Assembly: GCF_023109675.1 (NCBI RefSeq)
Contig: NZ_JALDUR010000001.1
Location: 163,097-227,096 of the forward strand
Length of the DNA: 64,000 bases
Direction: 5' to 3'
Origin: Streptococcus parasanguinis
Lineage (GTDB): Bacteria > Bacillota > Bacilli > Lactobacillales > Streptococcaceae
A program made the translations under genes and the position numbers. The notes under the pieces were generated by a model. That model was not told where the DNA came from, searched no databases, and worked only from the letters and a program-made list of their open reading frames with translations. Each line of letters starts with the position of its first letter. Position 1 is the first letter of the stretch. Of the stretch, positions 45,582-53,943 are shown piece after piece.

Positions 45582-46736
45582 TTAAGATTTATCTTTCTTA
45601 AACGCCCCTGCTTGTGCATACAATAACCATGATAAGGCGATCATAATAGCTGCGAAAACAGAAATTCCTGAGAATCCTGTAAATTTCACAAAGAGAACTC
45701 CTCCCACTATACCTGCAATTGTTTCACCTAAATACATTACTGCATTTGATAATGAAGAAATTGTACTTCGTGCATTTTCGACAGTACCTTGCAAAGTCGC
45801 CATAAACAAAGGAAAAATAAATCCATTATTTATATAGATAATTGTTAATAAAATTTCGGCTACCCAAAAATTATTAGCAAAAGGTAGAATAAGGTAGAGG
45901 ATAATTAATGTAAGTAATTCAGTTTTAAAAGTTCTTTGTAAACCAAATTTTTTAACCAATTGACTTCCAAATAAAGAACCCAATAAGTTACCTGCACCAA
46001 TAGCTATAATTGCAGTACTAATGTTAGTTAAACTCATATTAAAGTCATTGGTAAACCATGTAGAAATGAAGGTAATGGCTGTAAAAGAACCTGTTTGGAA
46101 AACAAAATAAGCAATTAGATAACTAACTGATTTTTTATTAGTTAGGATATTTTTATAAGCCTCTGTAAAAGAAATTCTATTTGCTTTTCCAATTTCAAGT
46201 TTTGGTAGAAAAATATGGATTAAAATGAGAAGTATTAAGGAAGCAAACGCAATCGTATAAAAGGGAGTTTGCCAAGAAAAGTTTGCCAGATAGCCACCAA
46301 TAGGTACCCCAGCCATTTGAGAAACGGATAAACCAGCGGTCGCATATCCCATAACCTGCACAATATATTTTTTATCAACAACAATAGGAATTGAAGCCCA
46401 AACTTGTGGAGTTACAAATGAAGCACTGATACCTGCAAATAAGCGGAAAAGGAGCATTAAAGGAAAACTTGTTGCAAAACCGCATAGAAAAGTTGAAATG
46501 GTAAAAGCAATCAGCCCATAAGTCATTACTTTTTTTCTATCACGACCATCTGAAATTGGACCTGAGATAAGGGCAAATACAGCATAACCTATTGCATATG
46601 CGCTGACCATCCAACCAGAAACTGAAGAATTTATATTATATAGGTTTGCTAAAGTTGGAAGCAGTGGAGAAATTAAAAATGTATCGGTCCCTATAATGAA
46701 CATTGTTAAGAAGAACAAATAAGAGTATTTTTTCAT
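45582..46736 (-). CDS. MFS transporter (DHA1-type efflux)
   Basis: 384 aa, about 12 membrane segments. It shows the DHA1 features GWMVSAYAIGYAVFA and the motif A region GPISDGRDRKKVM. It is divergent from an ArsR-type regulator gene with an operator between them, so it is probably an efflux pump induced when the repressor is released. A reversed piece of the GGCTGGGACAAAAGTCC repeat lies past its stop near 45528. Confidence 0.85.
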   Translation of the reverse strand: MKKYSYLFFLTMFIIGTDTFLISPLLPTLANLYNINSSVSGWMVSAYAIGYAVFALISGPISDGRDRKKVMTYGLIAFTISTFLCGFATSFPLMLLFRLFAGISASFVTPQVWASIPIVVDKKYIVQVMGYATAGLSVSQMAGVPIGGYLANFSWQTPFYTIAFASLILLILIHIFLPKLEIGKANRISFTEAYKNILTNKKSVSYLIAYFVFQTGSFTAITFISTWFTNDFNMSLTNISTAIIAIGAGNLLGSLFGSQLVKKFGLQRTFKTELLTLIILYLILPFANNFWVAEILLTIIYINNGFIFPLFMATLQGTVENARSTISSLSNAVMYLGETIAGIVGGVLFVKFTGFSGISVFAAIMIALSWLLYAQAGAFKKDKS

Positions 46737-46841
46737 TGTATATTAACATCACTTTCTAAGAATATTTTTGTTATAAGTTATAAATAGATACTTTACGTAA
46801 TAATGGCTATCCAGTTCTGTTTCATAAAACACCTCCTTTTT

Positions 46842-46879
46842 AAATTTAATAGTTAAATAATTATTGAACTATTAAATTT
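46842..46879. promoter_or_regulatory. Operator between the MFS and ArsR genes
   Basis: AAATTTAATAGTT (46842-46854) and its perfect inverse (46867-46879) are spaced 12 bp apart. It overlaps the MFS promoter region and is the likely binding site of the ArsR-type repressor encoded at 46963. Confidence 0.75.
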
Positions 46880-46962
46880 TATATTATCACTATAATGCAG
46901 AAAAGTCAACGACGGCCGTACAAAAAATTGACAAGTGTTTATTTCAATAGTAAAATTACTTT

Positions 46963-47265
46963 ATGACTATGAAACAATATAACCTTAGCGAAGATGATTT
47001 AAGAGTTAAAATTTTTAAAGCATTAGCAGATAATGTTCGTCTAAAAATTATTAGATTACTGTACAGAGCGAATACTGAACTAAGTTGTGGAGAAATTGGC
47101 GATTTGCTCATTATTAGTAAATCAGCTGCTTCGTATCATTTTAAAACTTTGCGAGAAGCTGGTCTTACTACAACAAGAAAAGTAGGTCAGAATAAATTTG
47201 TAAAGTTAAATCATGAGACATTTGATACTTTCTTACCTGGCTTTCTTAATTCTTTAGACAAATAA
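46963..47265 (+). CDS. ArsR-family transcriptional regulator
   Basis: 100 aa winged-helix repressor: VKIFKALADNVRLKIIRLL, then LSCGEIGDLL and the recognition helix SKSAASYHFKTLREAGLT. The classical metal-binding CxC motif is absent; a single Cys sits at LSCGE, so the signal may not be a metal. It is divergent from the MFS pump across the inverted-repeat operator. Confidence 0.85.
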   Translation: MTMKQYNLSEDDLRVKIFKALADNVRLKIIRLLYRANTELSCGEIGDLLIISKSAASYHFKTLREAGLTTTRKVGQNKFVKLNHETFDTFLPGFLNSLDK

Positions 47266-47317
47266 TCAAATGCATTTCAACTAGACCAGTAGTTTTCTTG
47301 TGTTAACGGGGAGGTAT

Positions 47318-47449
47318 ATGAAAAGATATTTAAAAAATGTAGTTTGTGATGTTTTATTTAGAAATACTGGTTCAACAACTACTTTATTAGAGGCATTGAC
47401 TAATGACCATGTTGATGTAGAAATAGTTAAGGAAGAAATCTCTTTCTAG
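47318..47449 (+). CDS. Small protein of 43 aa, possibly a truncated gene
   Basis: ATG 47318 with GGGGAGGTAT before it encodes MKRYLKNVVCDVLFRNTGST and ends VEIVKEEISF. The TGSTTTLLEALTNDHVDVEI part recalls the start of chorismate-lyase-like proteins, so it may be the beginning of a gene that has lost its 3' part. The match is weak. The following 47450-47830 holds no gene I can support. Confidence 0.35.
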   Translation: MKRYLKNVVCDVLFRNTGSTTTLLEALTNDHVDVEIVKEEISF

Positions 47450-47831
47450 TAATGTTTCGCAACTCTACTATAACGGATTTATTCCTTTTTGTGTTTATAC
47501 AACTTATTGTACACTACCCTAAAATTTGGTTTGATATTAGAAATAAAACAAATTTATAGATTATAGAGGTGTCAAATTATTTTGTATGTATTACACATGA
47601 AAAATTGTTCTATTAATCTTCATATTCATTCTTACACAGTTTAATTATATTTAACTACTAAAGATTTAATTTCCTAATTATGAGATTTTTGTTGCACTAT
47701 ATTTTACAATTTATCAAATGAAAAAGCAGTCCAAGTCTTCTGAAATCTGATCTAAAGCTATTTATAAATTACTTGAAATCAAACCGTGTCAAACCTGGTC
47801 TTACGATTTGTAAGTAAAAGAACAAATAAAA

Positions 47832-47866
47832 AAGAGGAGCTTCACAATAAAGCTCCTCTTCTTTTA
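47832..47866 (+). terminator. Hairpin terminator
   Basis: A perfect 11-bp stem (AAGAGGAGCTT with AAGCTCCTCTT) is followed by CTTTTAC. No gene ends close to it on the plus strand, so it may belong to a lost gene near the element end. Confidence 0.6.
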
Positions 47867-47898
47867 CATATCCGAATCATTATTCTTATTTCAAAAAA

Positions 47899-48008
47899 GG
47901 TAGTGAAAAAGGTAGTGATTCGGTTGATTTATATTGCAATGTAGTGAAATTTAGAATTTCAAAAATCGCTTTAAATCAAGGTTTCTAACGTCTAGTGACG
48001 TGTAGTGA
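47899..48008. repeat. Five short direct repeats (GTAGTGA type) near the element end
   Basis: GGTAGTGA at 47899 and 47911, TGTAGTGA at 47940 and 48001, and CTAGTGA at 47992 lie within 110 bases, about 110 bp inside the right copy of the 363-bp repeat. Clusters like this are often arm-type integrase binding sites at element ends; the role here is inferred from position. Confidence 0.45.
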
Positions 48009-48119
48009 ATCCCTATTTCACCTCTGTAAAAATTAAATAGTACCTTAATAAACTTTATTATATCAATTTTCTTTAACGTTAAGCAAGATTACGATAACAC
48101 GTTGATCATATTTTTAAAA

Positions 48120-48483
48120 AGACTTAATTTAAGATTCTTAAAGTCTTGTTATTTATCAAAATACTGATTTTAAGCGATTTTGCATTCGATAAAATCAACA
48201 ATTTATAGATGTATTACATTATATTGGACAGTAAATGGACAGTGACAGAGTATTTGAAGGAGAGAAAAAGAGGCCTTAAGTGCCTCTTTTTATATAATAT
48301 GATTGTATTATTACGAAAAGTTTAGAAGGTGGTAAATCGGATATTCAATAAAGAGTTCTCTCTGGCTTTCGGAAAACTCATTTTCAAATAAATAATTTGC
48401 TTGTTCTTTATATCCTAATATACAAGCTGTAGCGTATCGGATTTCAACTGCACTGTGATTCATTAAAGATAAAAGATAGTTAT
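48120..48483. repeat. 363-bp direct repeat, right copy
   Basis: Partner of 26945-27306. Here the terminator hairpin inside it is intact (AAGAGGC with GCCTCTT, then TTTTT) and the repeat runs smoothly into the full DUF4365 gene, so this copy looks ancestral. It marks the boundary between the 21-kb segment and the next element. Confidence 0.85.
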
Positions 48484-50068
48484 TATCTTCAGTTGTTAAT
48501 GTGTTTAAACGTTTTTTAATTTGTAGTAAATTGAGTTTACTATATTCAGAATTGTCCATATCTACAAGTTTTTTTGCAAATTCAAAACAAGATTGTAAAA
48601 CATTTTGATCACATTTATTATCACTATAGTTTATAAGTTTTAATAATCCAAGATCTTTATTTTCAATTGGAATCTTATTTGATAAATATGATGAAAGGTA
48701 ATCAGAAATATCAAAATTGTCTATAAGCAGTAGCTGTTTTAAATCAACAGCCTCATATTTTGAAAATTGGTGATTATTTTCGTCAACTAAAACCATATCA
48801 TAATCACTGAAATTATATAATCTATAATTTTGTGTACCTGAATGTTCTGGTATTATTAATAATAATACATGTACATTAGCAAATGTCATGACTTGTATTG
48901 TATTATAGTAATTAAGATCAGTAATTAACTCTTCATTTATAATGCCCTTATACAATAAATCAACTATTCTAGAGTCTTGTTGTGACCAATTCGTGAAATC
49001 GATCTCTTTAGAAATTTTAAGTTTATCCAGTATCTTTTTTAAACGGATATGTGCATCTAAGTTATTCTTTAAATAATTAAAATCAATTTTAGACAGATTC
49101 TTATCGCTAATTGCTAGTTTGTGATTATTTAAGATAATTCCTTTATTTTTTTGAACTTCTAAAATAAATTTCAACCCATCAATTCTTTTTGAAAGAATAT
49201 TTGAAATGGAATAATTTAGAGTTAGTGAGATATTTTCAGGTTTCTCTTGTACTTTAATTGAAAAACCATTCCCAAAATCAATAGTATAATCATTCTTAGT
49301 CGTGTATTTAAAAATTGTTTGATATACTATTTCGTTCCCCTGGATTTGAACGCGCATCTCATTTTCTTTAAATAATTGTAGATCAAATATGTCATCTAGT
49401 AGAGGCTCAGCTATTGTTGCTCCTTTAGGCTTGTAATAAAGATCTAGTTCACCAGATTTTGCATACTCAAGAATATCTAGATATTCTTTTCCGATGAATT
49501 TAAATTGGAACTCTCCATCCAAATTCTCAGAACTATTAAATAGGGATTCTTGACTCCGTAATTCAACGTGAGCAAAGCCTTTTTGATATTTCCGCTTTTG
49601 AATAAAATTTTGAAAGACTAGATTTAATTCTTCTTCATTATCAGGCAGAGGTTTCATAGTAACAGAAATATTGATTATATTTGGTTTTTTCTTATTTTTG
49701 AGATGTAGAATATTCTTAATTACCTTTGGTGTTAATGAGGCATAAGTGACAGTTGGTGTTTCATCTTTTAAGTAAACCACAAAATAAAGTACTCCTCCTT
49801 CATTTAGATAGTGTTCTAAATTATTTCTTTTTATGGGGTATCCTTTATTTTTATTATAGTGATCGTCTTTACCTTTTACTTGAACTGGTATTCTCTCTAC
49901 TAAGTCAATATTTTTTTTCACTGTATTTTTGTAAAAATAAATATGACCATCCCATATAGGCTCTCTATCACCTTCAGAAATTTCTCTATGAATATGTTTA
50001 GATTTTTTTAGTGCCAGTTTTAAATAGTCAATAGCGTCTTCTTCGATTTGTTTAGATGATTTAGACAT
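48311..50068 (-). CDS. DUF4365-domain protein, probable PD-(D/E)xK nuclease of a defence type
   Basis: 585 aa. The N-terminal domain (about residues 1-165) is of DUF4365 type with nuclease-like residues: Glu in EEDAIDYLK, Asp in PIWDGHIYFY and VQVKGKDD. The middle region is beta-rich and the C-terminal part helical (HEAT-like; AVEIRYATACILGYKEQ). DUF4365 proteins are often found in defence islands. It is alone in its transcript, with the 363-bp repeat covering its 3' end. The 3' 58 codons are duplicated at 27134-27306. Confidence 0.75.
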   Translation of the reverse strand: MSKSSKQIEEDAIDYLKLALKKSKHIHREISEGDREPIWDGHIYFYKNTVKKNIDLVERIPVQVKGKDDHYNKNKGYPIKRNNLEHYLNEGGVLYFVVYLKDETPTVTYASLTPKVIKNILHLKNKKKPNIINISVTMKPLPDNEEELNLVFQNFIQKRKYQKGFAHVELRSQESLFNSSENLDGEFQFKFIGKEYLDILEYAKSGELDLYYKPKGATIAEPLLDDIFDLQLFKENEMRVQIQGNEIVYQTIFKYTTKNDYTIDFGNGFSIKVQEKPENISLTLNYSISNILSKRIDGLKFILEVQKNKGIILNNHKLAISDKNLSKIDFNYLKNNLDAHIRLKKILDKLKISKEIDFTNWSQQDSRIVDLLYKGIINEELITDLNYYNTIQVMTFANVHVLLLIIPEHSGTQNYRLYNFSDYDMVLVDENNHQFSKYEAVDLKQLLLIDNFDISDYLSSYLSNKIPIENKDLGLLKLINYSDNKCDQNVLQSCFEFAKKLVDMDNSEYSKLNLLQIKKRLNTLTTEDNNYLLSLMNHSAVEIRYATACILGYKEQANYLFENEFSESQRELFIEYPIYHLLNFS

Positions 50069-50179
50069 AATTAACCTCTTAATAAGTTGTTCTATACTAA
50101 GTATTATATCAATTTATGTGATAATTTTTCTAAATTATCCTTGCTATCCTAATATCATTCCTAAGAAAATCAAAGATTT

Positions 50180-50302
50180 ATGACTAAATGGATAGATGAT
50201 TACGAATATAAGGTTAGGAGATTAGAGAATTTTATCAATATACTTGATAATACAAGAAATCAAAATGTTACCAAATTAGAACGGGAAACAAAATCAGTAT
50301 AG
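50180..50302 (+). CDS. Short open frame of 40 codons, doubtful
   Basis: ATG 50180 opens a Lys/Arg/Asn-rich, helix-forming peptide beginning MTKWIDDYEYKVRRLENF. There is no good ribosome binding site and no recognisable family. It could be a gene remnant. Listed only because it is the single open frame in the 338-bp gap between the DUF4365 and tprA genes. Confidence 0.25.
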   Translation: MTKWIDDYEYKVRRLENFINILDNTRNQNVTKLERETKSV

Positions 50303-50328
50303 TTATTTGAGATACCATGAAAAAATTA

Positions 50329-50363
50329 TAAGGCTGATAGTATTAATATCACTATCAGCCTTA
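50329..50363 (-). terminator. Terminator of tprA
   Basis: A perfect 13-bp stem (TAAGGCTGATAGT with its inverse) is followed on the minus strand by AATTTTTTC. It lies 44 bases past the tprA stop. Confidence 0.8.
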
Positions 50364-50406
50364 CAGGTTATTTAACGTTTCAGAAAAACTATAATGTCAA
50401 GATTAA

Positions 50407-51270
50407 CTATACAGTATCTAATTCCTTCAAATAATTTTCTATCTTCATCAACATTAAAGGATTGTTATAAATCTTACATAACTCTCTTGCTTCTATATAA
50501 TAATTTTTGACTTGTTCTTTGTCTAGAAACTTGGCTCCAGCATTTCCTACAAGAATAAGTAGGGGAGCCAGTTGGTAGCTTGTCTGTCTTTGTTTACAGA
50601 GTTCAATCGTCTCAAGAGCTTCTTGGATGGCTTCGTTATATTTTTCCTTTGACACTAAGTAGTGAGCGTAGTTGTAACGAACTCTGATGTAGCCAAATAA
50701 AAACTCTTGATGCTCAAAATTTTTTGTCTGATATAACTCCATTAAATGAGAGTAGTTTGCCTCATATTCTTGTTCACGACCCACTAAGGAATAGAAATTA
50801 GATAGAGTATTCAATGCCTTTAAATAAATCAGAGTATTTGAGGAGACTTTTAATAATATATTTTCCAATGAAGAAATAGCCTCACACTTACTGTCATATT
50901 GATAGAAGTCAATAATAGCTTTAATCCATTCAAGGTAAGTTCGGTCTTCTAGTGTTAGAAAAGTACTTCGTTCGATCTCTATTCTATAAATATATTCCAA
51001 ATCTTCATAATTTCTGTCATCTAATAGTCGAGCAGATAATTGCTTGAAATTAGAGAGGTTAGATTTAATTTCAATTTGTTCATTAAAAAAATAATCTAAT
51101 GGTACTTCAAGTCGTTGTGAGAGTTTGAACAAAAGGTCTGCGGAGGGAATGAAATGCCCTCTCTCAATTTTACTAATCTGGCTTTGTTCACAAATTCCTT
51201 CTGCAAGAGTTTGTTGGGAGAGTCCTAGCTCTTTTCTTTTTAATCTGAATTTCTCTGCGAGTGTATTCAT
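50407..51270 (-). CDS. tprA: TprA, PlcR-family regulator of the TprA/PhrA quorum-sensing pair
   Basis: 287 aa: an N-terminal XRE helix-turn-helix (KELGLSQQTLAEGICEQSQI, about residues 12-31) and TPR-like helical repeats over the rest. The divergent gene encodes a peptide ending in SNGLDVGKAD, the known PhrA signal of Streptococcus pneumoniae, so this is its TprA receptor. In pneumococcus TprA represses until it binds PhrA, relieving bacteriocin-type genes. Here the likely targets are phrA and the secreted-peptide cassette at 52.2-53.6 kb. Confidence 0.88.
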   Translation of the reverse strand: MNTLAEKFRLKRKELGLSQQTLAEGICEQSQISKIERGHFIPSADLLFKLSQRLEVPLDYFFNEQIEIKSNLSNFKQLSARLLDDRNYEDLEYIYRIEIERSTFLTLEDRTYLEWIKAIIDFYQYDSKCEAISSLENILLKVSSNTLIYLKALNTLSNFYSLVGREQEYEANYSHLMELYQTKNFEHQEFLFGYIRVRYNYAHYLVSKEKYNEAIQEALETIELCKQRQTSYQLAPLLILVGNAGAKFLDKEQVKNYYIEARELCKIYNNPLMLMKIENYLKELDTV

Positions 51271-51399
51271 TAAAGATAATAAACCTTCCTATTTGCTTAA
51301 TTTCATTATAAAATTTTTAGTTCAAAATAGCAAGTTAAAGGAATAAATAATTCTTTATGGTAATAAAAAAAAAAAAAGTTCAAAGCGCAATAAAAATAA

Positions 51400-51428
51400 T
51401 TGCATAAATAATATATATGTGTTAGAAT
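51400..51428 (+). promoter_or_regulatory. phrA promoter
   Basis: TTGCAT (51400-51405) and TAGAAT (51423-51428), spacer 17 bp, 32 bases before phrA. The A-rich tract just upstream (51365-51377) and the divergent tprA promoter make this the probable TprA control region. Confidence 0.65.
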
Positions 51429-51460
51429 AAAAATAAGGAAAAAGAAAGGGGTTTCATTGC

Positions 51461-51631
51461 ATGAGAAAAAAACGTGGAATTAAAAAATTAGTTACATTTG
51501 CATTACTAGGTGTTTTTATGTTTAGTAATACAATTCCTTACCAACAGTTTATTCAGAAGAATAAACAATTGGAGATTCGAGTGCAATCACAAAAGGAGTC
51601 CAATGGTCTTGATGTTGGGAAGGCTGATTAG
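51461..51631 (+). CDS. phrA: PhrA signalling pre-peptide (56 aa)
   Basis: Secreted pre-peptide with a basic N-terminus (MRKKRGIKKLV), a hydrophobic signal segment (TFALLGVFMFSN), and the C-terminal decapeptide SNGLDVGKAD. This decapeptide is the reported active PhrA signal of pneumococcus, identical here. The matured peptide is re-imported by the Ami oligopeptide permease and binds TprA. It is divergent from tprA. Confidence 0.9.
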   Translation: MRKKRGIKKLVTFALLGVFMFSNTIPYQQFIQKNKQLEIRVQSQKESNGLDVGKAD

Positions 51632-51711
51632 TTGATTAAATGATGAAAATACTAATTAACTATATGGTATTTCTGTTTTATCTAATTTTTAATTAGAAAG
51701 AAGTGATTCTA

Positions 51712-52193
51712 ATGTACAAGGGTGTAATTTGTTAGAATTTCAAAAATTTAGAGCATTTTTGGCTTAGTAATATGTGTTGAAGGCTCAAAATCTATGGTAA
51801 AAAAGTAGCTTTGAAAACGTATTACCTCCAAAGATTTAGTTAAATAATGAATTAACATAAAAAGAAATTATTGAAGTTCTGGAAAGATGTTGTTTCAGTA
51901 TTGAAAACATTGAAAAAAGTGGGAAAAATTTGCGATTTTCACAGAGAAAGGAAGAAAAAGTATAGAAATAAGTCTTGAAAAACTGGATTTGAAGAATTAT
52001 TTTGATTATATTGTTTCGGATGACAATTGCTATTGAAGATTCGTACTCAGGGATACAGGTATCAACTAGTGCTGGTATTGATACTATTGGATATTACGAT
52101 TACCCATTGCCTTTATTTAATGCTAAGGCAAATTGGAAGGCTGGAAGTATGCAAGAAGTATTGAACGTAATTCAATCACAACATGAGTTTTAA
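51712..52193 (+). pseudogene. Decayed HAD-family hydrolase gene
   Basis: The start MYKGVIC-stop recalls the HAD start MYKGVIFDLDGT. Further on, out-of-frame pieces encode SLEKLDLKNYFDYIVSDDNC and IEDSYSGIQVSTSAGIDTIG, the typical end of beta-phosphoglucomutase-like HAD phosphatases. Several stops and frameshifts make it non-functional. It fills most of the gap between phrA and the peptide cassette. Confidence 0.6.
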
Positions 52194-52250
52194 AACGTCT
52201 AGACGTACTTAGAAAAATTAAAAATATACTTTTCGGGAATCTGTCCATAG

Positions 52251-52373
52251 ATGAACAAAAGAAGCTTCAAAAAAATGTTTCTAATATTTATTTTAGGTCT
52301 ATTTGTAGGTCTATTCTTAATCCCATTACTTAGACCACATATAGTTGGTTGGCTAAAAACTATATGTGGTTAA
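52251..52373 (+). CDS. Single-helix membrane peptide, copy 1 (40 aa)
   Basis: ATG 52251 encodes a basic start (MNKRSFKKMF), a hydrophobic segment LIFILGLFVGLFLIPLL and a short tail RPHIVGWLKTICG. Nearly the same peptide is encoded at 53065-53187. It is preceded by a relic (SGICP-stop) of the end of the secreted-protein gene that precedes copy 2, so an upstream partner has been lost. It could be an immunity or helper peptide of a bacteriocin cassette. Confidence 0.6.
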   Translation: MNKRSFKKMFLIFILGLFVGLFLIPLLRPHIVGWLKTICG

Positions 52374-52378
52374 TAGTA

Positions 52379-52480
52379 ATGATAACCTTATTTAACAAAA
52401 AGTTTTCCCTTTTATTCTTTATAGCATCACTCCCACTCTTCAACTTGTTAGATATTTGGAGATGGTGGGGATTTCATTAA
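52379..52480 (+). CDS. Small hydrophobic peptide (33 aa)
   Basis: ATG 52379, five bases after the 40-aa peptide, encodes MITLFNKKFSLLFFIASLPL followed by FNLLDIWRWWGFH. The matching place after copy 2 (53193 on) has ACG instead of ATG and an extra A, so the second version is dead. Whether it is translated is uncertain; no strong ribosome binding site is seen. Confidence 0.4.
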   Translation: MITLFNKKFSLLFFIASLPLFNLLDIWRWWGFH

Positions 52481-52680
52481 TTGAAAGGAGATAACTAGAG
52501 GACAGATTTGTTAGTATTAGAACTTTACTATCTAACAAAATACTGTATATGAAGATTGATTTTTCGTTTCAAGAGGATACAAAATAGATTTGAAAAACAT
52601 TGGGAAAACTTAATTTAAGTAAGGAAACTCGTTTTTCTATATAGCATCACACTGTACAAAATAACATTAGGAGGGTAACC

Positions 52681-53064
52681 ATGAAAAAAATAATTAAAAA
52701 AATTACTATTTTATCGCTATTATCTACACTATTCTACGCTAGCTCTCCCCTACTTACTTTAACGGTAAGTGCAAATGAAATAATTCCTAACAATAAAAGT
52801 GCTCTAATAAAAACAGAAGACCGTAGCGCTACAGGCGCTACAGCAATCTTTTTTGGAGGGATGGTTGTTGCATGGGTTATAGATGGAACAATAACGTATG
52901 TGACAGGAAAAGCGCCTTCGGAATGGGTTGCTTGGGGATTACGTAATGTTCACAATTATATTTTACAACAAGTAAGAAACGGCGCAAGACAAGTTGTAAT
53001 TCCAAAAAGTGGTCCGTACACATGTCCTGGAGTCGTAATCGACCATTCAGGGATGTGTCCATAG
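52681..53064 (+). CDS. Secreted protein of a bacteriocin-like cassette (127 aa)
   Basis: It has a signal peptide (IIKKITILSLLSTLFYASSP, cleavage likely near VSANE, residues 28-32). The mature part of about 95 aa has a glycine-spaced hydrophobic segment (ATAIFFGGMVVAWVIDGTI) and a C-terminus with two cysteines (YTCPGVVIDHSGMCP) that could form a disulfide. It has a strong AGGAGGG site. The 40-aa membrane peptide gene starts at the next base. Position near TprA/PhrA suggests a quorum-controlled antimicrobial or toxin, but no family is recognised. Confidence 0.65.
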   Translation: MKKIIKKITILSLLSTLFYASSPLLTLTVSANEIIPNNKSALIKTEDRSATGATAIFFGGMVVAWVIDGTITYVTGKAPSEWVAWGLRNVHNYILQQVRNGARQVVIPKSGPYTCPGVVIDHSGMCP

Positions 53065-53187
53065 ATGAACAAAAGAAGCTTCAAAAAAATGTTTCTAATA
53101 TTTATTTTAGGTATCATTGTAGGTCTATTCGTAATCCCATTACTTAGACCACTTATAGTTGATTGGCTAAAAACTATATTTGGTTAA
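53065..53187 (+). CDS. Single-helix membrane peptide, copy 2 (40 aa)
   Basis: The ATG abuts the TAG of the 127-aa secreted protein. The product differs from copy 1 at about five positions (LIFILGIIVGLFVIPLL, tail RPLIVDWLKTIFG). The close coupling to the secreted protein favours a partner or immunity role. Confidence 0.65.
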   Translation: MNKRSFKKMFLIFILGIIVGLFVIPLLRPLIVDWLKTIFG

Positions 53188-53398
53188 TAGTAACGATAAC
53201 CTTATTTAACAAAAAAGTTTTCCCTTTTATTTTTTAATAGCATTGTTTTGACAAATTAACTTCCACGTTTATTGGCGGTAGAAGTTGGTTTGAGAATTTA
53301 GCACTTTGATGACCTTAGATCCTTATAATCCTACACGTACAGGTATGACTTTTAGTTTTAGATATTCTCATTAGTTTAATTAAAGGAGGGACTGTGTT

Positions 53399-53629
53399 AT
53401 GGTAACTAAGTATTACAAGTATATTCCTTGGTTGGTTTTAGGAGCTATTGGATCTTATGAGTCCGCAACTTATTTTGGACATAGTACATTTGATATACTG
53501 TATTTATCTATTGTTTTTATGATTGTTTACGTAGCTTTGTTCATTCTACACGAAAAATATCTGAAATATAAATATAAAGAAATATTTACACAGATTATGA
53601 GCAATCCTGAAAAAGATCATCATCCCTAG
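53399..53629 (+). CDS. Two-helix membrane protein, candidate immunity protein (76 aa)
   Basis: ATG 53399 has a strong AAAGGAGGG site. There are two membrane segments (about residues 8-18 and 31-50), then a charged tail KYLKYKYKEIF and a His/Pro end. Small proteins of this shape beside secreted peptides often give immunity. It is the last intact gene of the cassette. Not a recognised family. Confidence 0.55.
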   Translation: MVTKYYKYIPWLVLGAIGSYESATYFGHSTFDILYLSIVFMIVYVALFILHEKYLKYKYKEIFTQIMSNPEKDHHP

Positions 53630-53663
53630 TAAGATATAGCATAATAAAGCCCTAGCAACCAGA

Positions 53664-53745
53664 TTGTACTGACCCCAAAAAATTAGACAATTAATTTAAG
53701 CAAAGGATTTAGTTCTGTATTGCACAGGGCTGAGTCCTTTTCTAT
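53664..53745 (-). mobile_element. 3' end remnant of an IS3-family insertion sequence
   Basis: On the minus strand it encodes the transposase tail KGLSPVQYRTKSFA-stop, followed by a TGTCTAATTTTTTGGGGTC terminus. Only the end of the element is left, just after the peptide cassette. Confidence 0.65.
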
Positions 53746-53943
53746 TATTTGTATAGAAGTGTATACATTTTTAATCTATAGTCGTAGAGATTTAGTAAAA
53801 CTATAGCCAAATATAGATCTTTTTCTAAAATTTACTAATGTCTGTTATAATGGACATTATTTGAAATTTCCATTATAACAGACATTGATACAGTTTTGTA
53901 ACATTATTTTGGTATAGTAATATTATAAAAGGAGGCGAGAAAC

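Larger units (their letters stand above)
52235..53245. repeat. Tandem duplication of the peptide cassette (52235-52436 and 53047-53245)
   Basis: About 200 bp, from the last codons of the secreted-protein gene through the 40-aa gene and into the 33-aa frame, occur twice in the same direction. Each copy has kept a different part: copy 1 the 33-aa frame, copy 2 the secreted protein. Confidence 0.75.
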
